Of a DNA stretch of 64,000 bases, positions 30,946-39,718 are shown piece after piece. Position 1 is the first letter of the stretch. Each line of letters opens with the position of its first letter. Made by a program: the position numbers and the translations under genes. The notes beneath the pieces were generated by a model. That model saw nothing but the letters and a program-made list of their open reading frames with translations, was not told where the DNA came from and did not search any database. This stretch comes from Porphyrobacter sp. (GTDB lineage: Bacteria; Pseudomonadota; Alphaproteobacteria; Sphingomonadales; Sphingomonadaceae). The stretch spans positions 496,001 to 560,000 of the forward strand of contig JAPZRO010000004.1 of the NCBI GenBank assembly GCA_027531395.1, written 5' to 3'.

Positions 30946-31761
30946 ATGTCTTCCCAGCTCTCCCCCTCCGGCCCTGCCCTATTCGCGCCCGATCTGCCGC
31001 TCGAACGCCAGGCGGCCTTTCTCCAGACGCTCGCGCAGTGGGGCAATGTCAGGGCGGCGGCGCAGCAGGTCGGGGTGAGCCGCGCGCATCTCTACCGGAT
31101 GCGGCGCGCCTCGGCGCAGTTCCGGCAATTGTGGGATGCCGCGCTGGTGCTCGCCCGGCCGCAGGTCGAGGAGGTGCTCGCCGACCGCGCGCTCAACGGG
31201 GTGCAGGAGGTGGTCTACTACCACGGCGAGGAGGTCGCCACGCGCACCCGCTACGACAGCCGGCTGCTGCTCGCCCACCTCGCGCGGCTCGACCGGATTG
31301 CGGGCAGTGCGGGGGTGAGCGCCACGGTGGCGGATTTCGACGCGGAGGTGGAGCGGCTGCTCGATCCGCAGGCGCTCTACGACTGGGACGACGAGGAGGA
31401 ATGCGGGGACGAGGACGCGGAGGGCTGGGCGGAGGAGCGCTGGGCGGACGCGGACGATGATGACGCGGCACCGGAGGACGGGGAGGGGGCCGCGGTGGCC
31501 GAGGACGACACCGAAGCGGAAGCCGACGAACACGGGGCCGCGGACGAGGCGGAGGCCGCGGCGGAGGCGGTCGGCGCAGGCGGCAGGGGCGCGGTCAGAG
31601 AAGCGGGCAGCGGGGCGGCGGGTTTTGCCTCTCTGGACAGTGTCTCATGTGTCTCCAACAGGCGCGGCGGGGAGGGGGACGGCGCGGACGCCGGAAGGGA
31701 CGCCGGGGGAGACAGGGGGCAGGGCAGGGACGGGCCGTCGTGCCGCGTCCTTCACCACTAG
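30946..31761 (+). CDS. HTH protein with acidic low-complexity tail
   Basis: A 271-residue protein. Residues ~20-60 form a helix-turn-helix of the terminase-small-subunit/transposase kind (GNVRAAAQQVGVSRAHLYRMRR), followed by a helical region (RPQVEEVLADRALNGVQEVVYYHGEEVATRTRYDSRLLLAHLARLDRIAG). From about residue 140 the sequence becomes strongly Asp/Glu-rich, then Gly/Arg-rich. The ATG at 30946 follows AAGGAG. Near the end the coding sequence contains a 21-bp motif repeated at 51062, so the last residues may not be conserved. It could be a DNA-binding regulator or a domesticated phage protein. Confidence 0.6.
   Translation: MSSQLSPSGPALFAPDLPLERQAAFLQTLAQWGNVRAAAQQVGVSRAHLYRMRRASAQFRQLWDAALVLARPQVEEVLADRALNGVQEVVYYHGEEVATRTRYDSRLLLAHLARLDRIAGSAGVSATVADFDAEVERLLDPQALYDWDDEEECGDEDAEGWAEERWADADDDDAAPEDGEGAAVAEDDTEAEADEHGAADEAEAAAEAVGAGGRGAVREAGSGAAGFASLDSVSCVSNRRGGEGDGADAGRDAGGDRGQGRDGPSCRVLHH
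31635..31655 (+). repeat. GTGTCTC double-motif repeat, copy 1
   Basis: GGACAGTGTCTCATGTGTCT plus a final C; the heptamer GTGTCTC occurs twice, nine bases apart. A near-identical copy (19 of 21 bases) lies at 51062-51082 on the same strand, and both are preceded by GGCGGG and TTTT. This copy is inside the 3' end of the HTH gene. Confidence 0.6.
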
Positions 31762-31767
31762 CCCCGC

Positions 31768-33012
31768 TCACTCGGCCGGCAGTACCACCTCGGCCTCGTC
31801 CACCACGATCGGGGCAGGGCGGGCCTTGCGTGCGCGCGGCCTGGCGGGCTTCGCCGTGCACTCCAGTGCCCAGCCGGTGGCGAGGAAGCTGCGCCGTTCG
31901 AGACTGGCGCTCTCGCCCTCGGGGAAGACGTTGATCGCGGCGAAGCAATCAGGGACCATCAGCGCGATCCCGCAAGTGCGGGGGAGGGCGGCGAGGTCGA
32001 TGCGGTAGCGCCAGTGACCGGGGGCCAGCTCCTCGCGCCGCAGGGGGAGCTCGGTGAAGCGGGCGGTCTCGAAGGCGAGGATGTCGGTGAAGGTGATGCC
32101 GTTGATGACGGTGACGTCGAAGGTCAGCACGTCCTGCCCCGCGCCGCGCCGCACCGCGAGGTCGCTGCGCCGGGTCGGGCCGGCCCAGTTGCCGGGGCCA
32201 TGCGCGGTCGGCTCGGACGGGTACCAGCCGCCGCGCAGCCATACGCCGCCGCCGTCGCTGTCGTTGTGGAACACGCGCGCGGCATTGGCGGGGTAGTCCC
32301 ACGGCGCGCGCTGCTCGGCCACCGCCTCAGCCCAGGCGGCGAAGTGCTGGCAGGCGTGCTGGTAGAGCACGCTGTCGAGCGCGAAGAGCGCCGGACGGGC
32401 ACGGATCGCGGCTTCGAGTGCGGCGCAATCGACGTCGTCGGCAGGCGCGTGGTTGGTGGCATAGCCGCGCTCGGCCGCACGGTGACCGGTCTCCGCCTCC
32501 CACAGCGGGACGAAGGCGTCGATCTGGTCGGTCGGGACGAGCCAGCGCGCCCGTTCGAGCACCGCAGGCAGATGGCGCGCGACGGTGGGGAGGAAGCCGC
32601 GGCGCTCCTCCTCGATCCCGAGCGGGAGGAAGGCTGAGAGGAGGTAGCGGGTCTGGAAGTCAGCGAAGAAGTCCCCGAAATGGTCGAGGAAGGTGCCGGG
32701 ATCGAGCTCGCGCGCGGCGCGGCTGAGGCGGCGGTCAGGCTCGCGCCGGATGTGGCGGAAGTTGGAGATGATCTGCGCCACCGGCTCGCGCACGGTGACC
32801 AGCAGATCGGCGATGCGGCGATGCTCGAGCAGCTGTCCGGTGAGATGGGCTTCGACGAAGTCATGGGAGGCAAGGCACTGGCCCAGCGCGGCGCAGTCGG
32901 CGGGATAGGTGAACTGGCCTTCCTGCAGATGCGCGCGGCCCGGAGGGAAGGCCGAGGCAAGGCGGCGCGCAAGGGTCTGGCCGCCGGTCTTGGGTATGTG
33001 CAAATAGAACAT
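31768..33012 (-). CDS. Sulfotransferase-family protein
   Basis: A 414-residue protein starting MFYLHIPKTGGQTLARRL, the 5'-phosphosulfate loop typical of membrane or cytosolic sulfotransferase-2-like proteins. LLVTVREPVAQIISNFRHIRRE matches the 3'-phosphate binding region (R and S of the RxxxxxxxS pattern). The last ~130 residues form a separate region rich in aromatic and charged residues that I do not recognise, ending in a basic Ala/Pro/Arg tail. The ATG at 33012 has GGAAGAG upstream; a longer open frame to 33237 lacks conserved sequence. Substrate unknown, perhaps a surface glycan. Confidence 0.75.
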   Translation of the reverse strand: MFYLHIPKTGGQTLARRLASAFPPGRAHLQEGQFTYPADCAALGQCLASHDFVEAHLTGQLLEHRRIADLLVTVREPVAQIISNFRHIRREPDRRLSRAARELDPGTFLDHFGDFFADFQTRYLLSAFLPLGIEEERRGFLPTVARHLPAVLERARWLVPTDQIDAFVPLWEAETGHRAAERGYATNHAPADDVDCAALEAAIRARPALFALDSVLYQHACQHFAAWAEAVAEQRAPWDYPANAARVFHNDSDGGGVWLRGGWYPSEPTAHGPGNWAGPTRRSDLAVRRGAGQDVLTFDVTVINGITFTDILAFETARFTELPLRREELAPGHWRYRIDLAALPRTCGIALMVPDCFAAINVFPEGESASLERRSFLATGWALECTAKPARPRARKARPAPIVVDEAEVVLPAE

Positions 33013-33158
33013 GGTCTCTTCCCGCGGTTCAGGTGCGCGAGTCTGTGCGCGGCCTCCGGCACCGGCAAGCAGGGATGTATCCAATCTGAAACCATTCCGC
33101 GCGATGCTGGCAAAGAACCAACGCCGACGCTGGGTAAACCCTTCGGATTGCTGGACGA

Positions 33159-34529
33159 TCAGGCTTCCGGGGCGGGGGCGGGCCGGGTGAGTGTTGCAAC
33201 AGCTGCGAACACCGCGACACCGCTCGCGATCATCCACAGGAACGCCCCCTCGATCCCGAGCCCCCAGTCGAGCACGGCGAGCACCGCGATCTCGACGATG
33301 ATCGCGGCGAGCGCGGCATGGGTGCCTTGCCCGCGACCGGCGAGCCCCATGATGATCGGCACCGCCAGCACCGCCGCGATCGCGCCTGCATCGAGCACCA
33401 GATCGCGCAGGGACTCGCCCGAAGCGGCCACCAGTGCGGCCACCGCCGCGGCGATCACCGTCGCAACGCGCGCGGCGCGCAGCATGGTGCGCGGGGAAGC
33501 GTCGGGGTCGATCCGGCGATACCCGCTCTCCGCCGCCACCGCCGAGACCGCCAGCAGCGCGCTATCGACTGATGACAGGATCGCCGAGAGCAGCGCGCCG
33601 GTGAAGACGATGTGCAGCCACGACGGGAACAGCGCCTGCGCGAGGCCGGGCAGGAAGGTCTCGTCGGTGGCCAGCTCCACCCCCAGCACCGGTGCGAGCT
33701 GCGGGCCGAACAGGCCGAAGCTGACCGGCACGAGGCCGACCATGAGGTAGATCCCCGCCCCCGCCAGCGCCCCGCGCCGCGCGACCTCGGGCGAGCGCGC
33801 GCCGAGTGTGCGGGCGAGCGCCTCCTGGCTCACCATCGTCCCGGCGATCGGGATCAGCCACAACTCGGCCCAGGCCACCCAGCTCTCGCCCGGGCTGGCG
33901 AAGGACCAGGCTTGCGGGGGAACGCTGGCCACCGCTGCCGCGACGCCGCCGTGGGCATCGAACATCAGGAAGGCGAGCATCAGCATCGCCGCGACCATGA
34001 TCGCGCCTTGCAGGATGTCGGTCACCACGTCTCCGGCGAGGCCGCCGAACAGGGTGTAGGTCACCACCAGCAGGGTCGCTCCGGCGAGCGCGGCGGGGAA
34101 GTCGAGCGGCGAGGCGGTGTCGATGATCGTGGCGAAGGCATAGAGCTGTGCCGCCGACCAGGTGGTGGCCGAAAGCGCGATCACCCCCGCCGCGAGCAGC
34201 TCTGTGCCCTCGCCGAAGCGGGCGCGCAGGAAATCGGCGATCGTGATGTAGCCGCCGCTTCGCAGCCGGTGGGCGAAGAACAGCGCGATGGCCAGGATCC
34301 CGATGGCATAGGCGAAGGGCTCGGTCCGCGCACCGGACAGCCCGTCGGAGGCGACTTCGGAGGAGGTTGCGATCAGGCTTTCCGAGGCGAACCAAGTCGC
34401 GAACAGGCTCATCGCCACGGCGAAGGTGCCGAGGCTGCGGCCGGCGACCAGATAGTCGGCATCCGACTTCGCCCCGCGCCCGGCCCAGGCGGCGAGCAGC
34501 ACCTGCGCGAAGACATAGAGCAGGATCAA
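33159..34529 (-). CDS. Sodium:solute symporter family transporter
   Basis: About 456 residues with twelve or more hydrophobic segments. The pattern SDADYLVAGRSLGTFAVAMSLFATWFASESLIATSSEV-like near the N-terminus, GGYITIADFLRARFG, and VFTGALLSAILSSVDSALLAVSAV are typical of the SSS family. The solute cannot be read from the sequence. The frame has no ATG in the right place: translation probably begins at the TTG at 34529, although an AGGGGA lies about 20 bases upstream of it, so the start is uncertain. It is divergent from the small exported protein at 34726. Confidence 0.82.
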   Translation of the reverse strand: MILLYVFAQVLLAAWAGRGAKSDADYLVAGRSLGTFAVAMSLFATWFASESLIATSSEVASDGLSGARTEPFAYAIGILAIALFFAHRLRSGGYITIADFLRARFGEGTELLAAGVIALSATTWSAAQLYAFATIIDTASPLDFPAALAGATLLVVTYTLFGGLAGDVVTDILQGAIMVAAMLMLAFLMFDAHGGVAAAVASVPPQAWSFASPGESWVAWAELWLIPIAGTMVSQEALARTLGARSPEVARRGALAGAGIYLMVGLVPVSFGLFGPQLAPVLGVELATDETFLPGLAQALFPSWLHIVFTGALLSAILSSVDSALLAVSAVAAESGYRRIDPDASPRTMLRAARVATVIAAAVAALVAASGESLRDLVLDAGAIAAVLAVPIIMGLAGRGQGTHAALAAIIVEIAVLAVLDWGLGIEGAFLWMIASGVAVFAAVATLTRPAPAPEA

Positions 34530-34725
34530 TGCGAGCGTGATGGCGAGATTTCCCCTGTGTCGCCCGCCGCAGCGCCCCCGCTGCGGTTCCGGGCGGCCAG
34601 CAGTCCTAGCCGCGCCGCCGCCGCGCGCAAGCCCTGTCGCGCGGGCGAGGCAGACTGGGCCTGTGCGTCCTTCGTCATCCGCAGCGCGTAGCTCGCTGTG
34701 GCGGGACATAGTGAGGAGACCTGCA

Positions 34726-35133
34726 ATGCCGCTCACCTATCCCAGGGCCCGCCGGATCGGGCTTGCGCTGATCGCGCTCATGTCCGCTCTCGGTCTGATC
34801 GCCGTCACCCCCGCAACAGGCGGGACGATCAATTCCAATCTCCAGATCGAGGCGGGCGAGACCTTCGAGCTCGGTGGCGGGCAGAAAGGTGGCTTTACTG
34901 TCACCGGACGCAATACCGGACAGGTCGCGGTCGAGGTGCTGGGCAAGGCCGAGGGCGCTGGCACGCCGGTCGCGCGTGGCACCGTTGCGCCGGGCGGAGA
35001 GGTGAAGGCGGATTTCGCACCCGGCGAGATGGCGCTGCTGCGCAACACCTCGGGCGCACGCGGGGCGCAGCTCAAGCTGCGGATCAGCGGGGATACGGCA
35101 GCGCTCGGGATGAGCTATTCGGCCAACCCCTGA
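34726..35133 (+). CDS. Small exported protein, function unknown
   Basis: A 135-residue protein with a signal peptide or anchor (RIGLALIALMSALGLIAVTPATG) and a probable beta-rich remainder of about 105 residues (FELGGGQKGGFTVTGRNTGQVAVEVLGKAEG, FAPGEMALLRNTSG). The pattern resembles a small immunoglobulin-like domain. The ATG follows GAGGAG at 34713-34718. No family recognised. Confidence 0.65.
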   Translation: MPLTYPRARRIGLALIALMSALGLIAVTPATGGTINSNLQIEAGETFELGGGQKGGFTVTGRNTGQVAVEVLGKAEGAGTPVARGTVAPGGEVKADFAPGEMALLRNTSGARGAQLKLRISGDTAALGMSYSANP

Positions 35134-35156
35134 AGGGGGTGCCGTCAGCGCAGGCC

Positions 35157-35681
35157 TCAGCCCTCGATCAGCTCGAGTTCGACCGTGGCGTGGCCGCGCG
35201 CGATCATGCCGAGTTCTTCGGCGGCGGCGCGGCTCACGTCGATCAACCGGCCACGGCTGAACGGTCCGCGATCATTGATGCGCACGATCACGCTTGCGCC
35301 GGTGGCCGGATTGGTGACCCGCACGAGGCTGCCGAAGGGCAGGGTGCGGTGCGCGGCGGTCATCGCGCCATTGTCGAAGGCCTCGCCGCTGGCGGTGCGG
35401 CGGCCGTGGAACTTGCTGGCGTAGTAGGAGGCCGAGCCGCTGCCGAGGCTGGTCGTCTGTTCGGGCAGTTCGGCCGGAGCGGAGGCGGTTTCCTCGGGCA
35501 GCGGGGCGGGGGCAACCGGTACCACTTCGATCGACACCGCACTCGCTTCGAGCGGCAGGGCTCCATCGGCCGGCGTCGCGGCGGTCGAGGCGGCGAGCGG
35601 CGCGAGGCCGAGCGCTCCGGCGACCAGCGCTGCGCGCAGGCTACGGGCCTTGAAGGCAGAGGTGCGATTTCCCGTCCGCAT
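35157..35681 (-). CDS. Septal ring lytic transglycosylase RlpA-like protein
   Basis: A 174-residue protein with a signal peptide (RAALVAGALGLAPLAAS). The C-terminal ~95 residues form a double-psi beta-barrel typical of RlpA: GSASYYASKFHGRRTASGEAFDNGAMTAAHRTLPFGSLVRVTN, then VIVRINDRGPFSRGRLIDVSRAAAEELGM, including the conserved Asp in NDRGPF. It lacks a SPOR domain, so it may act without septal denuded-glycan targeting. The start at 35681 begins the signal peptide; an ATG at 35957 is unlikely. The 979 bases upstream hold no gene. Confidence 0.85.
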   Translation of the reverse strand: MRTGNRTSAFKARSLRAALVAGALGLAPLAASTAATPADGALPLEASAVSIEVVPVAPAPLPEETASAPAELPEQTTSLGSGSASYYASKFHGRRTASGEAFDNGAMTAAHRTLPFGSLVRVTNPATGASVIVRINDRGPFSRGRLIDVSRAAAEELGMIARGHATVELELIEG

Positions 35682-36660
35682 GGACAGTGCCTCTAGGTTG
35701 CAGAGCTTGCAAAAGGCAAACCGGCGCAACGGCTTGTCGTAGGCGAGAGGCATTCCGGCGCTGAATCGCCCGCGATTTGCGGCAAAGTGCGGCTGTCGAC
35801 GGCCAACGGAAAACGGATTTGCACGCTGCGACTCGGAGTCGCGGGCCGGCTGACGACGTGCGGGGCGGGCTAGACCGCCACCATGAAGTACAATGCAAAT
35901 GGGGCCGGCATTGCTGCCGACCCCACTCTCACCAGCGCGTGGACACCCCTTGCTCATGATGCGTCCGGCGAACCTTCCGCATCTTTTGCGCCAGGGTATG
36001 CTTGGCGCCCGATGTCTAGCCTCTCGCTGCCTTGCCTTGCGGCCGGCCTTGCCAGAGATTTGTCACCGGCGCTCGCGCCGGCATCCGGCTTTCGCTCCTG
36101 CCCTGCTGCGCCCTTTCGAAGCCCGAAGCCTCCGATGTTCGCTGCCTTGCGCAGTCGCTTGGCCGAGACCGCGCTCCTTTACCGATCCGGGCTTGCGGCG
36201 GTTCCGGACTTGCGTCCTTCCCCATCACCCGTTCCGGCCAGGTCCCCGGCCTGTCCGGTGACATCGCGTCGCTCCCGTCTCAAACGAGCCGACTTGCATT
36301 CGGCCGAGGCCTCTTGCATGCCCTCTCTCGACAGGCGCGTGGACAGACACCACCGCCATCCTTGGGATCAAAACTCCGGTAACTTCAAGGCCTTGCGGCT
36401 TTCCGTTCCGGTTGCTTCGTGTCCCGAAGACAAGTTGAAAGTGCGCCTCAACCGGCGTTCTGGCAACATTCCAGCCGCCGACTTTTCCACTTCCAACGCT
36501 TTAGGCTGTGGACACGAGTGGATAACTCAACGCTTCGTCGCATTTGTCGCAAAGCGGGTGAGCGGGCGGGAACGGAACCGCCGTCAGACTGTCACATTAA
36601 AGGCCCGACGCCGCCGCAGCGAGCGCGGCGACTCGGTTTTCCCCATCCGGTTCAGTGCAA
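35682..36660. other. 979-bp gene-free gap with DnaA-box-like cluster
   Basis: I see no reading frame with recognisable protein sequence here. Frames of 80-275 codons exist on both strands, but they are rich in Arg, Ser and Pro and none has a good start. Three DnaA-box-like sites lie within 43 bases: TTTTCCACT (36483-36491), TGTGGACAC (36507-36515) and AGTGGATAA (36517-36525), 7-8 of 9 matches to TTATCCACA or its complement. The stretch 36020-36340 contains many short inverted words (for example GGCGCTCGCGCCGG near 36068). It may hold a non-coding RNA, a regulatory region or a degraded gene. Confidence 0.45.
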
Positions 36661-37881
36661 TCAGGCGTCCCGGTTGCGGCGCGAGAGCAGCCGCAGACGC
36701 AGCCCGTTGAGCTTGATGAAGCCCTCGGCGTCCTTCTGGTCATAGGCCCCTGCGTCATCCTCGAAGGTGACGTGGGCTTCGGAATAGAGCGAGTAGGGCG
36801 ACTTGCGGCCCACCACGCTCGCCAGCCCCTTGTAGAGCTTGAGGCGCACGGTGCCGGTCACCTTGTCCTGGCTGTGGTCGATCGCCGCCTGCAGCATCTC
36901 GCGTTCGGGCGAGAACCAGAAGCCGTTGTAGATCAGCTCGGCATAGCGCGGCATCAGCTCGTCCTTGAGGTGCGCCGCGCCGCGATCGAGCGTGATCTGC
37001 TCGATCCCGCGATGCGCGCGGGCGTAGATCTCGCCGCCGGGGGTTTCGTACATCCCGCGGCTCTTCATGCCGACAAAGCGGTTCTCGACCAGATCGAGCC
37101 GGCCGATGCCGTGCTTGCGGCCGAGATCGTTCAGCGCGGCCAGCAGCGTGGCGGGCGACATGGCCTCGCCGTTGAGCGCAACGCCGTCGCCCTTCTCGAA
37201 ATCGACCGTGATGTATTCCGGCGTATCCGGCGCGTCCTCGGGATTGACCGTGCGCGAGTAGACGTAGTCGGGGGTTTCCTCCCACGGATTTTCCAGCACT
37301 TTCCCTTCCGACGAGGTGTGCAGCAGGTTCGCGTCGGTCGAGAACGGGCTGTCGCCGCGCTTGTCCTTGGGCACCTGAATCTGGTGCGCCTCGGCCCAGG
37401 CGATCAGCGCGGTGCGGCTGGTCAGGTCCCATTCGCGCCACGGGGCGATCACCTTGATGTCGGGATCGAGCGCATAGGCGCTGAGTTCGAAGCGCACCTG
37501 ATCATTGCCCTTCCCGGTCGCGCCGTGAGCGATGAAGTCCGCGCCGGTCTGGTGCGCGATCTCGACCAGACGCTTGGAGATCAGCGGGCGGGCGATCGAG
37601 GTGCCGAGCAGGTAGTCGCCCTCGTAGCGGGCATTGGCGCGCATCATCGGGAAGACGAAATCGCGCACGAATTCCTCGCGCAGGTCCTCGATGAAGATGT
37701 GATCGTCAGGGATGCCCATGGCGCGGGCCTTGGCGCGGGCGGGTTCGATTTCCTCGCCCTGACCCAGATCAGCGGTGAAGGTCACCACCTCAAGGCCCCG
37801 CTCCACGCTCAGCCATTTGGCGATGACGCTGGTATCGAGACCGCCCGAATAGGCGAGGACGACTTTCTGGGGCTGGGCCAT
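36661..37881 (-). CDS. argG: Argininosuccinate synthase
   Basis: Joins citrulline and aspartate with ATP in arginine biosynthesis, in the cytosol. The N-terminal ATP-pyrophosphatase motif [15 protein letters not shown] is intact, followed by [26 protein letters not shown] and the C-terminal [26 protein letters not shown]. At 406 residues it is the standard short form. AGGAA precedes the ATG. It stands alone, with no other arg gene in the window. Confidence 0.97.
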   Translation of the reverse strand: MAQPQKVVLAYSGGLDTSVIAKWLSVERGLEVVTFTADLGQGEEIEPARAKARAMGIPDDHIFIEDLREEFVRDFVFPMMRANARYEGDYLLGTSIARPLISKRLVEIAHQTGADFIAHGATGKGNDQVRFELSAYALDPDIKVIAPWREWDLTSRTALIAWAEAHQIQVPKDKRGDSPFSTDANLLHTSSEGKVLENPWEETPDYVYSRTVNPEDAPDTPEYITVDFEKGDGVALNGEAMSPATLLAALNDLGRKHGIGRLDLVENRFVGMKSRGMYETPGGEIYARAHRGIEQITLDRGAAHLKDELMPRYAELIYNGFWFSPEREMLQAAIDHSQDKVTGTVRLKLYKGLASVVGRKSPYSLYSEAHVTFEDDAGAYDQKDAEGFIKLNGLRLRLLSRRNRDA

Positions 37882-37953
37882 GGCGCGGTTCCTGAACGTG
37901 AGAAGGCGGGGGCGCGGTTGCAGTCAGCCCGCCGCTTGTCAAGCAGGCGCGCG

Positions 37954-39180
37954 TCAGCTGCCGATCAGGTAATCCCGCGTGATCGGCAGGGCATGGCGGC
38001 TGCGCACGTACTGGATCTGGTAATTGCACATGCTGCCATGCTCGAACACCGTCGCCGCGCCGGCGAGGTAGAAGGTCCACATCCGGAAGAAGCGTTCGTC
38101 GTGGAGCGCGATGATTGCCTCGCGGTTGGCCATGCAGTTGGCATACCAGCAGCGGATCGTCTTCGCGTAGTGCAGGCGCAGCGTCTCGATGTCGGCGGCA
38201 ATCAGGCGGAACTTCTCGCTGGCTGCCAGCGTCTCGGACAGGGCGGGGATGTAGCCCCCGGGGAAGATGTATTTGCGGGTGAAGGCATCGGTGGTGCCGG
38301 GCCGGCCCATGCGCCCGATGGTGTGGAGCAACATCACCCCGTCATCGGCGAGCATCCGCGCGGCGGCTTCGAAGAAGGTCTCGAACTGGGCGCGGCCGAC
38401 GTGTTCGAACATCCCGACCGAGACGATCCGGTCGAAGCAGCGGCCCGAGGCGGCGGTGTCCCGGTAGTCCTCGAGCAATATCGTCACCCTGTCCGCCACG
38501 CCCGCCGCCGCGACCCGCTCGCGGGCGAGCGTGGCCTGTTCCTCGGATAGGGTAATGCCGGTCACCCGCACGCCGTGATGCCTCGCCAGATGGATCGCCA
38601 TCCCACCCCAGCCGCAGCCGATGTCGAGCACCTCCTGCCCGGGTGATAGGGCGAGCTTCTTCGCGATATGCGCCAGCTTGGCCCCCTGCGCCTCGGCGAG
38701 CGTGGTGACGCCGTCTGCCCAGTAGGCGCAGGAATATTGCCAGTGCTCGGCATCCAGCATCAGCGCGTAGAGATCATTGCCGATGTCATAGTGGTGCGCG
38801 ACATTGCGCTTCGATCCGACGCGGTTGTTGATCTGCTCGGCGGCGAAACCCGCCCTGTTGACCAGCCGCTTGAGCGCGCCGGGCCGGCCGAGATTGCCGC
38901 CCTTGTCCCACGGGGCATTGGCGCGCAGCAGGCTGACAAGGCCCATGACGTCGCCCTCCTCGATCAGCAGGCGGCCATCTATGAAGGCTTCCGCCGCGCC
39001 GAGCCGCGGGTCCATCAGGATGTCGCGCGGCACCTTGTCGTCGGCCAGGCGCAGGACGATTTCGGGAAAACCGGGGGCGGGGGTGCCGAAAGTGCTGGCG
39101 CTGCCATCGGCATAGACCACGCCGAGCCGTCCCTGCCGGACAGCGCGCGAAAGAAAGCGATCGAGGAGGGCCTTGCTCAT
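37954..39180 (-). CDS. cfa: Cyclopropane-fatty-acyl-phospholipid synthase family protein
   Basis: A SAM-dependent methyltransferase that adds a methylene bridge to unsaturated acyl chains of phospholipids. The 408 residues comprise an N-terminal lipid-binding part (LRLADDKVPRDILMDPRLGAAEAFIDGRL) and the catalytic part with HHYDIGNDLYALMLD, the SAM loop VLDIGCGWGGMAIHLA, FDRIVSVGMFEHVG, and FPGGYIPAL. All hallmark segments are present. A good GGAG precedes the ATG. The gene is 72 bases upstream of argG and may share its message. Confidence 0.93.
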   Translation of the reverse strand: MSKALLDRFLSRAVRQGRLGVVYADGSASTFGTPAPGFPEIVLRLADDKVPRDILMDPRLGAAEAFIDGRLLIEEGDVMGLVSLLRANAPWDKGGNLGRPGALKRLVNRAGFAAEQINNRVGSKRNVAHHYDIGNDLYALMLDAEHWQYSCAYWADGVTTLAEAQGAKLAHIAKKLALSPGQEVLDIGCGWGGMAIHLARHHGVRVTGITLSEEQATLARERVAAAGVADRVTILLEDYRDTAASGRCFDRIVSVGMFEHVGRAQFETFFEAAARMLADDGVMLLHTIGRMGRPGTTDAFTRKYIFPGGYIPALSETLAASEKFRLIAADIETLRLHYAKTIRCWYANCMANREAIIALHDERFFRMWTFYLAGAATVFEHGSMCNYQIQYVRSRHALPITRDYLIGS

Positions 39181-39263
39181 GGGTCTCCTTTCGTGGTTCT
39201 GTCCTCCAAGGTTACCGCAAGCGCGCGCGCTGGCAAAGTGGACCGGAGGGGGGAGAGCACACG

Positions 39264-39704
39264 ATGGCTGACGCCAAGACCCAGATAACCGACGTCGATC
39301 CGGCCGATTACATCGACGCGGTCGAGCCTGCGAACCGCCGCGAGGAAGCGAAGGTGCTCGACGCCCTGTTCCGGCGGGTGACCGGGGAAGCGCCGAAAAT
39401 GTGGGGGCCGAGCCTGATCGGCTATGGCGAATACCGGACCACCTATGAAAGCGGGCGCAATGTCCACTGGATGCGAACCGGCTTCAGCCCGAGGAAAGCC
39501 AAGCACTCGCTCTATCTGATGGGCGGCTATTGCGACGACATCACCGCCGCGCACGGTGCCGAGGCCATGACCCGGCTGGGCAAGCACAGCACCGGCAAGA
39601 GCTGCCTCTATGTCAACAAGCTCGCCGACATCGATCTGGCGGTGCTGGAAGAGATCATCGCCGAGGACTGGCAGACGATGCTCAGGCTGTTCCCCGAAGG
39701 CTGA
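39264..39704 (+). CDS. DUF1801 domain protein
   Basis: A 146-residue cytosolic protein that matches the DUF1801 (YdhG-like) fold: DYIDAVEPANRREEAKVLDALFRRVTGE, then PKMWGPSLIGYGEY, HWMRTGFSPRKAKHSLYLM, and KSCLYVNKLADIDLAVLEEII. The biochemical function of the family is not established. A GGAGGGGGGAGAG stretch precedes the ATG. It is divergent from cfa and convergent with the molybdopterin enzyme. Confidence 0.85.
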   Translation: MADAKTQITDVDPADYIDAVEPANRREEAKVLDALFRRVTGEAPKMWGPSLIGYGEYRTTYESGRNVHWMRTGFSPRKAKHSLYLMGGYCDDITAAHGAEAMTRLGKHSTGKSCLYVNKLADIDLAVLEEIIAEDWQTMLRLFPEG

Positions 39705-39718
39705 GACCCGCCGCGTCC

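Noticed and set aside
35883-36710. Open frame of 275 codons in the argG-rlpA gap
   Set aside because: Rich in Arg, Ser, Pro and Ala with no domain and no good ribosome site; it overlaps the end of argG. Overlapping frames in the gap look similar, which suggests chance.
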